A DNA stretch of 64,000 bases from Maribacter sp. GTDB taxonomy: Bacteria > Bacteroidota > Bacteroidia > Flavobacteriales > Flavobacteriaceae. Position 1 is the first letter of the stretch. Every line of letters begins with the position of its first letter. Of this stretch, positions 37,249-46,970 are shown one piece after another. The notes below the pieces were generated by a model, which was not told the origin of the DNA, did not search any database, and worked only from the letters and a program-made list of their open reading frames with translations. The DNA is taken from assembly GCA_020629285.1 (NCBI GenBank), contig JAHDDP010000012.1, positions 1 through 64,000 of the forward strand, read 5' to 3'. The translations under genes and the position numbers were made by a program.

Positions 37249-37767
37249 ATGAACTCCGACCAAATTTTTCAACTTTTCGCTTATTTGATACCTTCTGTCG
37301 TTACAGGTGCCATTGCCTTCTATTTCTTTAGAATGCACACTAACAATGAAGAAGGAAGAAGACGTTTTCTTTTACATAAAGATTCTCAGAAAGATACATT
37401 ACCGGTGCGTTTACAAGCATACGAAAGAATGGCCTTGTTCTTAGAACGCATTGCAATACCAAGTTTGGTAGTACGTGTATCACCCCAAGGTGATGACAAA
37501 AACGCCTATGAAAATTTGTTGATCAAAAGTGTTGAAACGGAATTTGACCACAACCTTTCTCAGCAAATCTATATGACAGATGAATGCTGGAACGTAATTA
37601 AAGCGGCAAAAAGCGCCACTATTCAAATGATTAGAAAAGCAGCAATGAGCAATACTGAAACTGCAGATAAATTAAGGGAAGATATTTTGAATGAAACTAT
37701 GGATAAAACATCACCCTCGGCTACTGCCCTATCTTTTGTAAAAAGAGAGATTGGTGATTTATGGTAG
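37249..37767 (+). CDS. small membrane-anchored protein of unknown function
   Basis: 172 aa with one N-terminal membrane helix (residues ~8-26), then basic residues (RRRFLLHKD) and an all-helical domain with PVRLQAYERMALFLERI and 'LSQQIYMTDECWNVIKAAK'. A conserved flavobacterial protein, but I do not recognise a characterised family. The charged residues after the helix suggest a cytoplasmic domain. Last gene of the 33.5-37.8 kb cluster, followed by a terminator. Confidence 0.7.
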   Translation: MNSDQIFQLFAYLIPSVVTGAIAFYFFRMHTNNEEGRRRFLLHKDSQKDTLPVRLQAYERMALFLERIAIPSLVVRVSPQGDDKNAYENLLIKSVETEFDHNLSQQIYMTDECWNVIKAAKSATIQMIRKAAMSNTETADKLREDILNETMDKTSPSATALSFVKREIGDLW

Positions 37768-37790
37768 AATTAAAAATATAATGAAATAAA

Positions 37791-37820
37791 AAAAATGCTT
37801 TCCAGATGGAAAGCATTTTT
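37791..37820. terminator. bidirectional rho-independent terminator
   Basis: Perfect stem TGCTTTCC (37796-37803) / GGAAAGCA (37808-37815) with loop AGAT, extended by A and T runs on both sides, between convergent genes. Confidence 0.85.
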
Positions 37821-37841
37821 TGTTTGTAGTTGTAACTAGCA

Positions 37842-38756
37842 TTATTCATGCTCATTTGGTTCAATAGGATTTGTTTCTTCGTTCTTATTCTTAGCATACA
37901 AATACCCTCTCTTCCACCACAGTGTCATTTTTGCTTTATCAAATATCAAAGAATTGGTAGTTAAAATTGTAGGCGTATAAAACAAGTTGATAATTGCGTT
38001 CTTTTGATTGGCAACTAATTTTCCAATTCTAATATTCTGATGTTCTATTCTATCTAAAATAAAACTCATCATTGTTGTAATCAACTCGAATGGATTACGT
38101 GAGGCTACTCTGTTCATATAGTTAACTTCAGTATGTAAGACCACCACATCTACTTCTGTTGCTCCTCTTTTTATAGCTTCTTCAATGGGCACAATACTAC
38201 CTAAACCACCATCGGCATACTCACAATAGTTTTTACGTACCAAACTCATGAACGGTGTATAGTTGGCTGAAATCCAAATCCAATCGCAATAATCTTCATA
38301 AGTACAATCTTTAATAGACTTATACTCTACTTGATTTAATGACAGATTAGAAACAGTAATAACAACATCTGAATCCCCGTTCTTTAAGGTTTCAAATTCC
38401 TCAATAGTTAAACTGTTTTCTATTAGCTTACGCAGGTTTTCACTTTCGCCAAAAGTCTTTTTCCCAGTCATGAAATTTCTAAAAACATTCCAATGATTAA
38501 TTGAAATTTCTTCATTACCACGAATATTCTTAACTAAAAACGGACAATTATTAAAAATACTTTTCTGATTGACATTAGAATATATTTCTTTGATCTTATC
38601 TAGCTTGCCTAATGCTAAATGAGAGATAAGTAGACTACCAGTAGAAGTACCTACAAAAATATCATACTTTCTCCCTTCTTCTTGAATAAGGTATTGGGCA
38701 ACGCCACCAGCAAAGGCACCCTTACTACCACCACCAGAAATAACTAATGCTTTCAT
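37842..38756 (-). CDS. patatin-like phospholipase
   Basis: 304 aa. 'GGGSKGAFAGGVAQYL' is the oxyanion loop (GGGxKG), GTSTGSLL holds the nucleophilic serine (GxSxG), and DGGLGSIVP carries the catalytic Asp of the Ser-Asp dyad (DGG). It hydrolyses ester lipids, probably at or near the membrane, although no signal peptide is present. It begins 2 bases after the stop of the M1 peptidase gene, so the two form an operon; a shared pathway is not obvious. Confidence 0.92.
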   Translation of the reverse strand: MKALVISGGGSKGAFAGGVAQYLIQEEGRKYDIFVGTSTGSLLISHLALGKLDKIKEIYSNVNQKSIFNNCPFLVKNIRGNEEISINHWNVFRNFMTGKKTFGESENLRKLIENSLTIEEFETLKNGDSDVVITVSNLSLNQVEYKSIKDCTYEDYCDWIWISANYTPFMSLVRKNYCEYADGGLGSIVPIEEAIKRGATEVDVVVLHTEVNYMNRVASRNPFELITTMMSFILDRIEHQNIRIGKLVANQKNAIINLFYTPTILTTNSLIFDKAKMTLWWKRGYLYAKNKNEETNPIEPNEHE

Positions 38757-38758
38757 TA

Positions 38759-40828
38759 TTAATTTAATTTCGTTTTAAGATAACGCAAATCTGATGAATT
38801 TAGTTGATTTACAATCTTTTCAATTTCTTTTTTCTGTTCTTGGTCGCTCCAAAGTGCATCAAATAACTTTCTGGCATAATTTCTAAACTGCCAAGAATGA
38901 TGATTGGTCGCCTTTATCAAATTAATATAGGCATCGTCATTTAAAGCCTGAATTTCTGATAAATATTGAAACGCTGTTTGTCTTACTTCTGGATTATAAA
39001 TAGGGCTTGTATAACCAACAAGCTCCCGATGAAAGAAAACATTCTCCGTAGGTCTATAATCTGGCGTAAACAATGCTAATGTTAACCATAGTAAACGGAC
39101 ATTTTTATTAGGCAACCCAACAATATTTTTTGTTATTTCTAAGAAAGTACCTCTATCATAATCAAAACTACTCCAAAGATTATAAAGCATTAACTCATTG
39201 GTTATATAACTATTATCTAACAATAGTGGCTCTGTAAATTCTTTTAGCTCCTCAGAAATTTTACCCATTTTCTGGGCTGCAAATTGCCGTATTCTGATAT
39301 CTTCACTAGCAATTAAAGGCAAAAGTTCTAATTCAGGAAAATCACCTTTTTGTTGAAGCAATTCTAACTTCAATTCCGTAGCTAATTCTGAATTCTTTAA
39401 AATTTCAGGGGAATTAAAATTTTTCTCATCATCATGTTTTAAGACATAATACATTCTTAATGATGAACTATTTTTCATTAAATAATCATTCGCAGCATCA
39501 ATTGGAAATACGTCTCCTTCTAACCAAATAGCTTTAAAATCACTTAAATCATAATTGCTGGTTTCCTCCATTACAGCAATAAAATCAGCAACAGCCACAT
39601 TTTGGTACTTATATTTATTCAGGTATGTTTTTATTCCTTCTTTAAATGCGGAGTCCCCTATTTCTTCTCTCAATATAGCTAAAGCCCAAGCCCCTTTTTC
39701 ATAAAAGGTAAGACTACTAGCCTTTGGGTTAAGCAAGCTCTGCCCCTCTCCATTTTCTGAAATCTCACTTAATACTTTTGCTGTATCAAATAACTTCCAA
39801 TAAAAGTAATCATCTCCAAATACTTCTTTTTCAGCCAAATAGGCATAATAGGTAGCAAAACCCTCATGCAACCAATGATGCTCGCTGTTCTTTTCGGTAA
39901 CCAAATTACCAAACCATTGGTGTGCTAGCTCATGAGCATTGATATTCACATAATTTCTATCAATAAACGAAATGGAATCAATGACATAAGCGTCAGAGAA
40001 AAAAGTAGCACTTGTATTTTCCATACCTGCATATAAAAAATCATGTACCGGCACTTGCTTATAATTCTGCCAAGGATAAGCGACACCTATCTCATTTTCT
40101 AAAAAATCAAATATCCGTTTTGTGTATCTAAACGTGGGTTCCACTTTTAGACTATCATTAGGATAATAATAGTTTTCAATGCTTACACCGCTTTCAGATG
40201 TCAATACTTGTTTGTCATAATTACCCATTGCAAATGCCAACAAATAACTACTCATTGGTTTTTTCATGTCAAATATCCAAATAGGGTCTTCTTCATCATT
40301 GTTAGTTTTCAAAAGTAGATTACCATTCGCAATGACTTGATATTTTTTATCGGCTTCAATAGTAAGATCAAATTCTATTTTTTCTTCCATGTCATCAAAA
40401 CTAGGAAGCCAATGGCTGGTGTATTTTCCTTGCCCTTGCGTCCATATCTGATCATTGCCTTCTACATCATCATCCCAACCAATAAAATAGACCGTTTGTT
40501 TGGGTTTTGCCACATACTCAAGAAACAGTTTATGCGATGCTCCCTTTTCAAATTTATTTTGAATGGAAATGATCTTTTTTGTGGCATTAAAATCCATCTC
40601 TTTTCCGTCAAGTTCTACTTTTGAAAAATCCATATTCTTTGCATCAAGAAATATAGAGTCAACATTTTGTAACACATTAAAACGATAGATTACCCCACCT
40701 TTAATCGTTTTTTCTTTAGATACTGGGCTTAGGTAAACCTTAGCTTTAATAAAGTCTACTTTATCTTGATGTTGCCCAAAAGCATAGAGGGATAAAAATA
40801 TAAAAAGGGTGAAAATTAATTTCTTCAT
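38759..40828 (-). CDS. M1-family aminopeptidase
   Basis: 689 aa from the ATG at 40828; a start 4 codons earlier is possible, but this one opens a standard signal peptide MKKLIFTLFIFLSLYAFGQ. The catalytic motif HELAHQWFGN (His299, His303) and the downstream 'WLHEGFATYYAYL' with the third zinc ligand are intact, and 'GGMENTS' is present as 'YAGMENTSATFF'. It is exported and removes N-terminal residues from peptides in the periplasm. The C-terminal helical (HEAT-like) domain is of normal size. It is co-transcribed with patatin. It contrasts with the non-catalytic M1-like protein at 20646. Confidence 0.95.
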   Translation of the reverse strand: MKKLIFTLFIFLSLYAFGQHQDKVDFIKAKVYLSPVSKEKTIKGGVIYRFNVLQNVDSIFLDAKNMDFSKVELDGKEMDFNATKKIISIQNKFEKGASHKLFLEYVAKPKQTVYFIGWDDDVEGNDQIWTQGQGKYTSHWLPSFDDMEEKIEFDLTIEADKKYQVIANGNLLLKTNNDEEDPIWIFDMKKPMSSYLLAFAMGNYDKQVLTSESGVSIENYYYPNDSLKVEPTFRYTKRIFDFLENEIGVAYPWQNYKQVPVHDFLYAGMENTSATFFSDAYVIDSISFIDRNYVNINAHELAHQWFGNLVTEKNSEHHWLHEGFATYYAYLAEKEVFGDDYFYWKLFDTAKVLSEISENGEGQSLLNPKASSLTFYEKGAWALAILREEIGDSAFKEGIKTYLNKYKYQNVAVADFIAVMEETSNYDLSDFKAIWLEGDVFPIDAANDYLMKNSSSLRMYYVLKHDDEKNFNSPEILKNSELATELKLELLQQKGDFPELELLPLIASEDIRIRQFAAQKMGKISEELKEFTEPLLLDNSYITNELMLYNLWSSFDYDRGTFLEITKNIVGLPNKNVRLLWLTLALFTPDYRPTENVFFHRELVGYTSPIYNPEVRQTAFQYLSEIQALNDDAYINLIKATNHHSWQFRNYARKLFDALWSDQEQKKEIEKIVNQLNSSDLRYLKTKLN

Positions 40829-41014
40829 ACAGCTTACCAAACAAATAACATTTCAAATTTAATGTTTTGGGGAGCACTTCCCTAACCTTTACCTGAATTG
40901 AATGTGATGCTAAACAACACTTATTTCGCTAGTTACCATGAGAACCATATTTACAAGAGCAGTAATGATATTTTCCCCTTTGGGGATTAAGGGGCTTATC
41001 CCTATTTTAGTGCC

Positions 41015-43120
41015 ATGAACGCAAACTTCTTGCAAACTCCCGTAGTGTACTTAAAAGGTGTTGGTCCAAATAGGGCAGAAACCTTAAAGTCCGAATTAGG
41101 GATAAGCACTTACCAAGATTTGCTAAATCTTTTCCCTAATCGTTACATTGACAAAACCCAATATTATAAAATAAGTCAATTACAACGTAGCAGTGCAGAT
41201 GTTCAGATAATTGGCAAAATAGTTCATTTAAAAACGGTAGAACAAAAAAGAGGTTCTCGTTTAGTAGCCCGTTTTAAAGATGACACCGGGGAAATAGAAT
41301 TGGTTTGGTTTCGTGGTCAGAAGTGGTTACGAGAAAACTTAAAACTAAATGTACCCTATGTCATTTTTGGTAAATGTAACTGGTACAATGGTACCTTTTC
41401 AATGCCACACCCAGAGATGGAACCCTTGAAAGCACATGAACAAGGTACTAAGGTATATATGCAACCCGTTTACCCATCTACTGAAAAGCTAAGTAATAAA
41501 GGCATTACCAATAAAGTTATCAGTAAACTGATGCAACAGCTTTTTATAGAAATCAACGGAAAATTCACCGAAAGTTTATCAGATAAATTACTGCATGACC
41601 TAAAACTCATAAACAAGAGCGAAGCCATGTTCAATATTCACTTTCCTAAAAGTCAGGAATTATTGGCAAAAGCGCAATGGAGATTAAAGTTCGAAGAACT
41701 CTTTTACATACAATTACAGCTTATTGGCAAAAACGTTTCTAGAAAGAAAAAGATCAAAGGCTTTCCGTTTAGTGAAGTTGGCGAGTATTTTAAGGATTTC
41801 TACAATAATAAATTGCCTTTTGAGCTTACCGGAGCACAAAAACGGGTAATCAAAGAAATACGATCAGATTTGGGCAGTAATGCCCAAATGAACCGTTTAT
41901 TACAAGGTGATGTAGGATCAGGAAAAACCATTGTTGCCGTTATGAGCATGCTATTAGCAATCGATAACGGATTTCAAGCTTGTTTAATGGCGCCTACGGA
42001 AATTCTTGCCAATCAACACTTTCAAGGCATTTCTGAATTGCTGGAAGGAACGGAGATTACATGCGCCTTACTTACTGGTTCCGTAAAGAAATCGGCTCGT
42101 AAACCAATTCACGAACAATTAGAAAATGGAGAGCTCAACATACTTATTGGCACTCATGCCCTTCTAGAAGATAAAGTAAAATACAAGAATTTAGGAATCG
42201 CGATTATTGATGAGCAGCACCGTTTTGGTGTAGCCCAACGTTCTAAATTGTGGCATAAAAATGAATTTCCGCCACATATATTAGTAATGACCGCAACACC
42301 TATACCTAGAACTTTGGCCATGAGTTTATACGGTGATCTAGATATCTCTGTAATTGACGAATTACCACCTGGTCGTAAGCCCATTAAAACCGTACATAGG
42401 TATGACGGAAATCGATTAAAGGTTTTTCGTTTTATACGTGATGAAATTGAAAAAGGCAGACAAATATATGTGGTGTACCCATTAATCCAAGAGTCTGAAG
42501 CTATGGACTACAAAGATTTAATGGATGGTTATGAGAGTATTGCCCGCGATTTTCCGCAGCCTAAATATCAGATTTCTATTGTTCACGGGCAAATGAAACC
42601 GGCGGACAAGGAGTTTGAAATGAACCGTTTTGTACAGGGCGAAACTCAAATTATGGTAGCCACAACGGTTATAGAAGTTGGTGTCAACGTACCTAATGCA
42701 TCGGTAATGATTATTGAAAGTGCCGAACGTTTTGGTCTATCACAATTACATCAGTTACGTGGTCGTGTTGGTCGTGGAGCAGATCAAAGTTTTTGCATTC
42801 TAATGACGAGCCATAAATTATCTAGCGATTCAAAAACAAGATTAGAGACCATGGTCGCCACTAATGACGGCTTTGAAATTGCAGAAGTAGATCTAAAATT
42901 ACGTGGACCCGGAGATATTATGGGTACGCAACAAAGCGGATTGCTTAGTTTAAAAATAGCTGATATCGTTAAGGATAACGATATTCTAAAATCTGCTCGC
43001 TTCTACGCCTTACAGCTTCTAAAAGAAGACCCTTCATTAAGTAAACCAGAGAATCTAATTATTAGACATATGTATGCCCAGTTGGTAAAGCATAAGAATA
43101 TTTGGACGTATATTAGTTAG
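41015..43120 (+). CDS. recG: ATP-dependent DNA helicase RecG
   Basis: 701 aa. N-terminal wedge domain ('VVYLKGVGPNRAETLKSELGI', OB fold following), then a superfamily 2 helicase core with GDVGSGKT (from about residue 298), DEQHRFGVAQRS (DExH box) and 'MTATPIPRTLAMSLYGDLDISVIDELPPGR'. 'ESAERFGLSQLHQLRGRVGRG' is the RecG TRG-adjacent motif. It reverses stalled replication forks and resolves recombination junctions. Complete and of normal length. It ends 2 bases before the convergent SMP-30 gene. Confidence 0.97.
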   Translation: MNANFLQTPVVYLKGVGPNRAETLKSELGISTYQDLLNLFPNRYIDKTQYYKISQLQRSSADVQIIGKIVHLKTVEQKRGSRLVARFKDDTGEIELVWFRGQKWLRENLKLNVPYVIFGKCNWYNGTFSMPHPEMEPLKAHEQGTKVYMQPVYPSTEKLSNKGITNKVISKLMQQLFIEINGKFTESLSDKLLHDLKLINKSEAMFNIHFPKSQELLAKAQWRLKFEELFYIQLQLIGKNVSRKKKIKGFPFSEVGEYFKDFYNNKLPFELTGAQKRVIKEIRSDLGSNAQMNRLLQGDVGSGKTIVAVMSMLLAIDNGFQACLMAPTEILANQHFQGISELLEGTEITCALLTGSVKKSARKPIHEQLENGELNILIGTHALLEDKVKYKNLGIAIIDEQHRFGVAQRSKLWHKNEFPPHILVMTATPIPRTLAMSLYGDLDISVIDELPPGRKPIKTVHRYDGNRLKVFRFIRDEIEKGRQIYVVYPLIQESEAMDYKDLMDGYESIARDFPQPKYQISIVHGQMKPADKEFEMNRFVQGETQIMVATTVIEVGVNVPNASVMIIESAERFGLSQLHQLRGRVGRGADQSFCILMTSHKLSSDSKTRLETMVATNDGFEIAEVDLKLRGPGDIMGTQQSGLLSLKIADIVKDNDILKSARFYALQLLKEDPSLSKPENLIIRHMYAQLVKHKNIWTYIS

Positions 43121-43122
43121 TT

Positions 43123-44154
43123 TTATTTTAAATCTAAAGCCAATATATAGTCATCGGCCGTTAAAAACAAACGCTTTTCATTAGCGGTTAATGCACAATT
43201 TGAAGTTAAAAGACCTGTTCGTATTTTAGCTATGGGTTTTGCCTCTTTAGTAAAAATCCACAAGCCACCTGGTCCTGTGGCAAAAACATAACCTTTGCTA
43301 TTGGTTTTCATACCATCAGGAAGTCCTTGCTCATTTGGTTTGCCCAAAAGGTGCTGAACATTATAAAATAGTTTCTTTTCCGCTACCTTGCCAGGAGCCT
43401 CTAAACTATATTGATACCATGCACCGCCCACTTTTTCATCTGACACCGCTACGTAAAGTGTTTTATTATCAGGAGAAAGCGTAATTCCGTTAGGGTAGCT
43501 CAACTCTTTATCCAAAAGTAGGAGTTCGCCAGTTTTCAAAAGGCAATAAACACCTTGAAAATCCAACTGCTTATTCTTATCATCAATTAAATTTTCTAGT
43601 CCGTATGGTGGGTCTGTAAAATAGAGATTGCCTTCATCATCGTATATGCCATCATTAGGGCTATTCAACCTTTTCCCATCGTATTCACTCACTAGAGAAC
43701 TGTATTGTGGTTTTGGGTCGTTCAATGATGATTTCATAACACCTACACGTCTTTCGCCTTGCTGCATTAGAACCAATTGTCCATCTGGGTTCAGTAGTAA
43801 GCCGTTAGACCCAGAGCCCTTACCCGTATAATTTTGAACATCATAGCCAGAAGGCTTTAAATACGTTACAGTATCGTTCTTGTCATTTAATTTATAGACC
43901 TTATTCTGCGGAATATCAGAAAACAGAAGATACTGTCCGCTTTCTATCCACAAAGGTCCCTCTACCCAATCAAAGCCACTCGCCACGATTTGCAAAGAAG
44001 ATTCAGGATTTAAAATCTGTAACGCTTCTTCATCTAATATTTCAACTGAAAATTTAGAGGAAACAGTATTTGCCACATCGGTATTCTTAGTTTTTATTTC
44101 TTTACAAGAAATTAAAGCAAATAAAATTAGTAGAAACAGACTATTTTTTATCAT
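43123..44154 (-). CDS. SMP-30/gluconolactonase-family lipoprotein
   Basis: 343 aa. The N-terminus LILFALISC is a lipoprotein signal (Cys17). The rest is a six-bladed beta-propeller of the SMP-30/luciferin-regenerating family: 'EGPLWIESGQYLLFSDIPQNKVYK' with the metal-binding Glu, 'NSPNDGIYDDEGNLYFTDPPYGL' with Asn and Asp ligands, and 'YPNGITLSPDNKTLYVAVSD' with the catalytic Asp. It hydrolyses an aldonolactone to the open acid. As the last gene of the sugar-acid operon, it likely supplies the substrate of the dehydratase, working in the periplasm. Confidence 0.88.
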   Translation of the reverse strand: MIKNSLFLLILFALISCKEIKTKNTDVANTVSSKFSVEILDEEALQILNPESSLQIVASGFDWVEGPLWIESGQYLLFSDIPQNKVYKLNDKNDTVTYLKPSGYDVQNYTGKGSGSNGLLLNPDGQLVLMQQGERRVGVMKSSLNDPKPQYSSLVSEYDGKRLNSPNDGIYDDEGNLYFTDPPYGLENLIDDKNKQLDFQGVYCLLKTGELLLLDKELSYPNGITLSPDNKTLYVAVSDEKVGGAWYQYSLEAPGKVAEKKLFYNVQHLLGKPNEQGLPDGMKTNSKGYVFATGPGGLWIFTKEAKPIAKIRTGLLTSNCALTANEKRLFLTADDYILALDLK

Positions 44155-44155
44155 A

Positions 44156-44788
44156 TCAATGAGCCTTTGCCTTGATTAAAAAATCTTCAGACATTTTTTT
44201 AGTCGAGTCAAAATCTATCATGCCTGTTTGTGCATCATTTACTACACAACCATAACCAATACCAGATGCACCAGCCTTAAACCAATCTGCAGCGTTATTT
44301 GGGTTTATACCACCAACTGCAAAATAGTCTATGTGATCCAAGGGAGCCCTTAATGCTTTAAAAAAATTAAGACCCATAGCCCCAGCAGGAAAAAGTTTTA
44401 TCACATCTGCCCCATTTTCATGCGCTATACATACTTCAGAAGGTGTCATGGCACCCATTAATACAGGTACATTGTGTTCATGACCCAAAGCAATAACATC
44501 AACATTTGTATTTGGGGTGACCAAAAACTGCGCTCCTGCAGTAATGGCTTTTTCTGCAATAGATACATTAATCGCGGTACCAACTCCAATAATTTTGTCA
44601 GGGTAAAGTGCACGCGCATTCGTAATTTCTTCTAAAAACCCTGGAGTGTTAGAGGTAATTTCTAGCACATTTACCCCGGTTTCCAAAACTATCTTGACCA
44701 CCTTTGAAACATCTGCCTGATTCTTTGTGCGTAAAATGGCGACTATTTTTTCATTCTTGATTCTAGCTACTATTTCTTTTCTATTCAT
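44156..44788 (-). CDS. KDPG/KHG-type aldolase
   Basis: 210 aa. 'IVAILRTKNQADV' and 'LEITSNTPGF' match Eda, and 'FLVTPNTNVDVIALG', 'KLFPAGAMG' (Schiff-base Lys in V-K-L-F-P-A) and 'AVGGINPNN' are the active-site segments of class I KDPG aldolase. It cleaves 2-keto-3-deoxy-6-phosphogluconate or the galactonate analogue to pyruvate and glyceraldehyde 3-phosphate. It starts 4 bases inside the kinase gene and ends 1 base before the SMP-30 gene, so all three are one operon. I cannot tell galactose from glucose specificity. Confidence 0.93.
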   Translation of the reverse strand: MNRKEIVARIKNEKIVAILRTKNQADVSKVVKIVLETGVNVLEITSNTPGFLEEITNARALYPDKIIGVGTAINVSIAEKAITAGAQFLVTPNTNVDVIALGHEHNVPVLMGAMTPSEVCIAHENGADVIKLFPAGAMGLNFFKALRAPLDHIDYFAVGGINPNNAADWFKAGASGIGYGCVVNDAQTGMIDFDSTKKMSEDFLIKAKAH

Positions 44789-45792
44789 CGTAAAACGTGT
44801 CCGGAAATATTACCTTCCATTATTGATTTAATTTCATTTTCTGAACTTGTGTGCTGATCTCCCTTTATCGTATGCTTCAATGCAAAAGCCGCAGTGGAGA
44901 AATCTATAATTTGTTGATTAGCATAACCTTTATCAATACTATGTAAACACGCCGCAGCAAAGGCATCTCCAGTACCAAAGCGATCGGTTATTTTAACTTT
45001 TATCGCCTTTGAGACCGATAAATCATTATCATTTAAAAACACACCCGAAAGCTCATTTTCGCTCGCAGAACTATGATCTCTAATGGTAAAAGCCAATTGT
45101 TCAACACCAAACTCTTTTTTCGCTTTTTTAATAGCTTCTATAGTCTTTTCTTCAGCACTATCACCACTAAAATTCATTTCATATACATCTTTTAGAACAC
45201 CTGCATTACCAAAGAGCAAATCGGTATTTTCAAGAATTTTATTGAATATGACCTGTGCATCTTTATTAGAATTCCATAAAGACCTTCTATAATTCATGTC
45301 AAAAGCAACTTTTACTCCCATTTCATTGGCTGTTTTTGCAGCGTTTATAGTCTCTAAAGCACATTGCTCACTAAGAACAGGAGTTATGCCAGAAAGGAAG
45401 AGCCATTTTTTATTCTTGAGGATTTCTTTCCATTTAAACTCCCCTTCCACAATTGTGCTAATGGCGGAGTCTGCCCTATCATAAATAACACTTGATGGTC
45501 TAATAGAGTCGCCAATCTCGATAAAATAGGTTCCAATTCTTTTACCGCCACGGACAACAAAATTTGTTTGGACACCAAAACCCTGTAAATTTCTAACCGC
45601 AGCATCACCCAATTGATTGGCGGGTAGCTTGGAAACGAAATCAACATTGTTATTTAAAACACCTAAAGCGCTAGCCACATTAGACTCAGAACCGGCATAA
45701 TTGACATTAAAATTGTTGGAAGAATTTATTTTCTGTCCGTGGTCGTTGGGCGTTAACCGCAACATTATTTCTCCAAAAGTTATAAAGCTCAT
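44785..45792 (-). CDS. PfkB-family 2-keto-3-deoxy sugar kinase
   Basis: 335 aa. Ribokinase fold with 'NYAGSESNVASALGVLN' near the N-terminus and the C-terminal 'DRFGTGDAFAAACLHSIDKG' (catalytic Asp in GTGDAF). With an aldolase and dehydratase in the same operon, the substrate is most likely 2-keto-3-deoxygluconate or -galactonate, phosphorylated at C6. It overlaps the aldolase gene by 4 bases and follows the dehydratase gene by 4 bases. Confidence 0.9.
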   Translation of the reverse strand: MSFITFGEIMLRLTPNDHGQKINSSNNFNVNYAGSESNVASALGVLNNNVDFVSKLPANQLGDAAVRNLQGFGVQTNFVVRGGKRIGTYFIEIGDSIRPSSVIYDRADSAISTIVEGEFKWKEILKNKKWLFLSGITPVLSEQCALETINAAKTANEMGVKVAFDMNYRRSLWNSNKDAQVIFNKILENTDLLFGNAGVLKDVYEMNFSGDSAEEKTIEAIKKAKKEFGVEQLAFTIRDHSSASENELSGVFLNDNDLSVSKAIKVKITDRFGTGDAFAAACLHSIDKGYANQQIIDFSTAAFALKHTIKGDQHTSSENEIKSIMEGNISGHVLR

Positions 45793-45796
45793 ATGT

Positions 45797-46957
45797 TTAC
45801 CAATTTGTTAATGACCCGTCATTTCTTCTTAATGTAGGAATATCTACAGGTATAAATTCTTTAGAAAGTGCCAATTCTTCATTAAAATCGACACCAAGGC
45901 CAGGTAAATCAGACACCTTGTAGCGAGGTCCTTCAAGCATAGGTTGCACAGGATAAAATTCAGTTGCATTTGTGCCCATTTGTTGAGCAGGTGTATTTAT
46001 TTCCTCCAACCAACTAAAATTAGGGCACGAAGCCGCTAGTTGTATAGTAGCAGCGGTACATATAGGCCCTAATGGATTATGCGGCATTAAATCTATGTAA
46101 TGGGTTTCTGCCATTGCAGCTACCTTTTTTGCCTCTGTTAAACCTCCAACGTTACAGACATCTATACGTGCAAACTGCATTATATTTTTTTCAATAAAGG
46201 GCATAAACTGCCATTTGCTCGAAAACTCTTCGCCTATTGCAAAGGGTACGTCTATCATTTGGCGCAGGCTTTTGTAAGCTTCTGGGTTTTCGTCTCTAAT
46301 AGGTTCTTCAATAAAGTCCAGAGTACCTTTTGGCATTCTTTGAATAAACGAATAGGTTTCTGGTATAGAAAGTCTTGTATGGTAATCAATACCCATTGTA
46401 ATTTCTGATCCGATTTCCTTTCGTAAAGTAGTAACCCAATCAGCTAGAAGTGCTATGGAAACCCTAGGTTCAAAAATACCTGGTTCTTTCTGTGATTCAA
46501 ACTCCGCCGGAGCCAAACGCAACATTTTCCATCCCTCTTTTATCAAAGTTCTAGAATAGTCTAACAGTTCTTCTTTAGTTGCAAAACGAACCGAGGCAAA
46601 ACACTCCACATAATCACGTTGCTTACCACCTAAAAGATCATAAATGGGCACATTCAACACTTTACTTTTAACATCATGAAGTGCAATATCAATTGCAGAA
46701 ATGGCGGCCGTTAAAACACGACCTCCCTCAAAATATTGCCCACGGTACATTTCTTGCCACAACGCACCAATTTGCCTTGGGTCTCTACCTACTAAAAATG
46801 TTTTAAAATGCTGAATGGCACCAACAACGGCAAGCTCTCTTCCTGAAAGTCCAGATGCGCCCCAACCAAGAATATTTTCATCGGTTTCAACTTTAATTAC
46901 CAGCTGTATACCGGCACCTACATTAATAGGGAATGTTTTAATATCAATAATTTTCAT
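45797..46957 (-). CDS. enolase-superfamily sugar-acid dehydratase (galactonate-type)
   Basis: 386 aa. Mandelate racemase/muconate lactonising subgroup. 'TMGIDYHTRLS' provides the first metal ligand (Asp) with a nearby His, 'DFIEEPIRDEN' the second (Glu), and 'FAIGEEFSS' the third (Glu); 'LMPHNPLGPICTAATIQLAAS' has the catalytic His near the C-terminus, as in D-galactonate dehydratase DgoD. It would dehydrate an aldonate to a 2-keto-3-deoxy acid, the kinase substrate. Other substrates (gluconate, or an anhydro-galactonate in algal-polysaccharide use) remain possible. Confidence 0.88.
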   Translation of the reverse strand: MKIIDIKTFPINVGAGIQLVIKVETDENILGWGASGLSGRELAVVGAIQHFKTFLVGRDPRQIGALWQEMYRGQYFEGGRVLTAAISAIDIALHDVKSKVLNVPIYDLLGGKQRDYVECFASVRFATKEELLDYSRTLIKEGWKMLRLAPAEFESQKEPGIFEPRVSIALLADWVTTLRKEIGSEITMGIDYHTRLSIPETYSFIQRMPKGTLDFIEEPIRDENPEAYKSLRQMIDVPFAIGEEFSSKWQFMPFIEKNIMQFARIDVCNVGGLTEAKKVAAMAETHYIDLMPHNPLGPICTAATIQLAASCPNFSWLEEINTPAQQMGTNATEFYPVQPMLEGPRYKVSDLPGLGVDFNEELALSKEFIPVDIPTLRRNDGSLTNW

Positions 46958-46970
46958 CGTATAAATTCAT

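Noticed and set aside
40990-41012. G/C-rich hairpin-like string before recG
   Set aside because: The GGGG/CCCC words give only a weak, imperfect stem without a T tract and no link to a known regulatory element.
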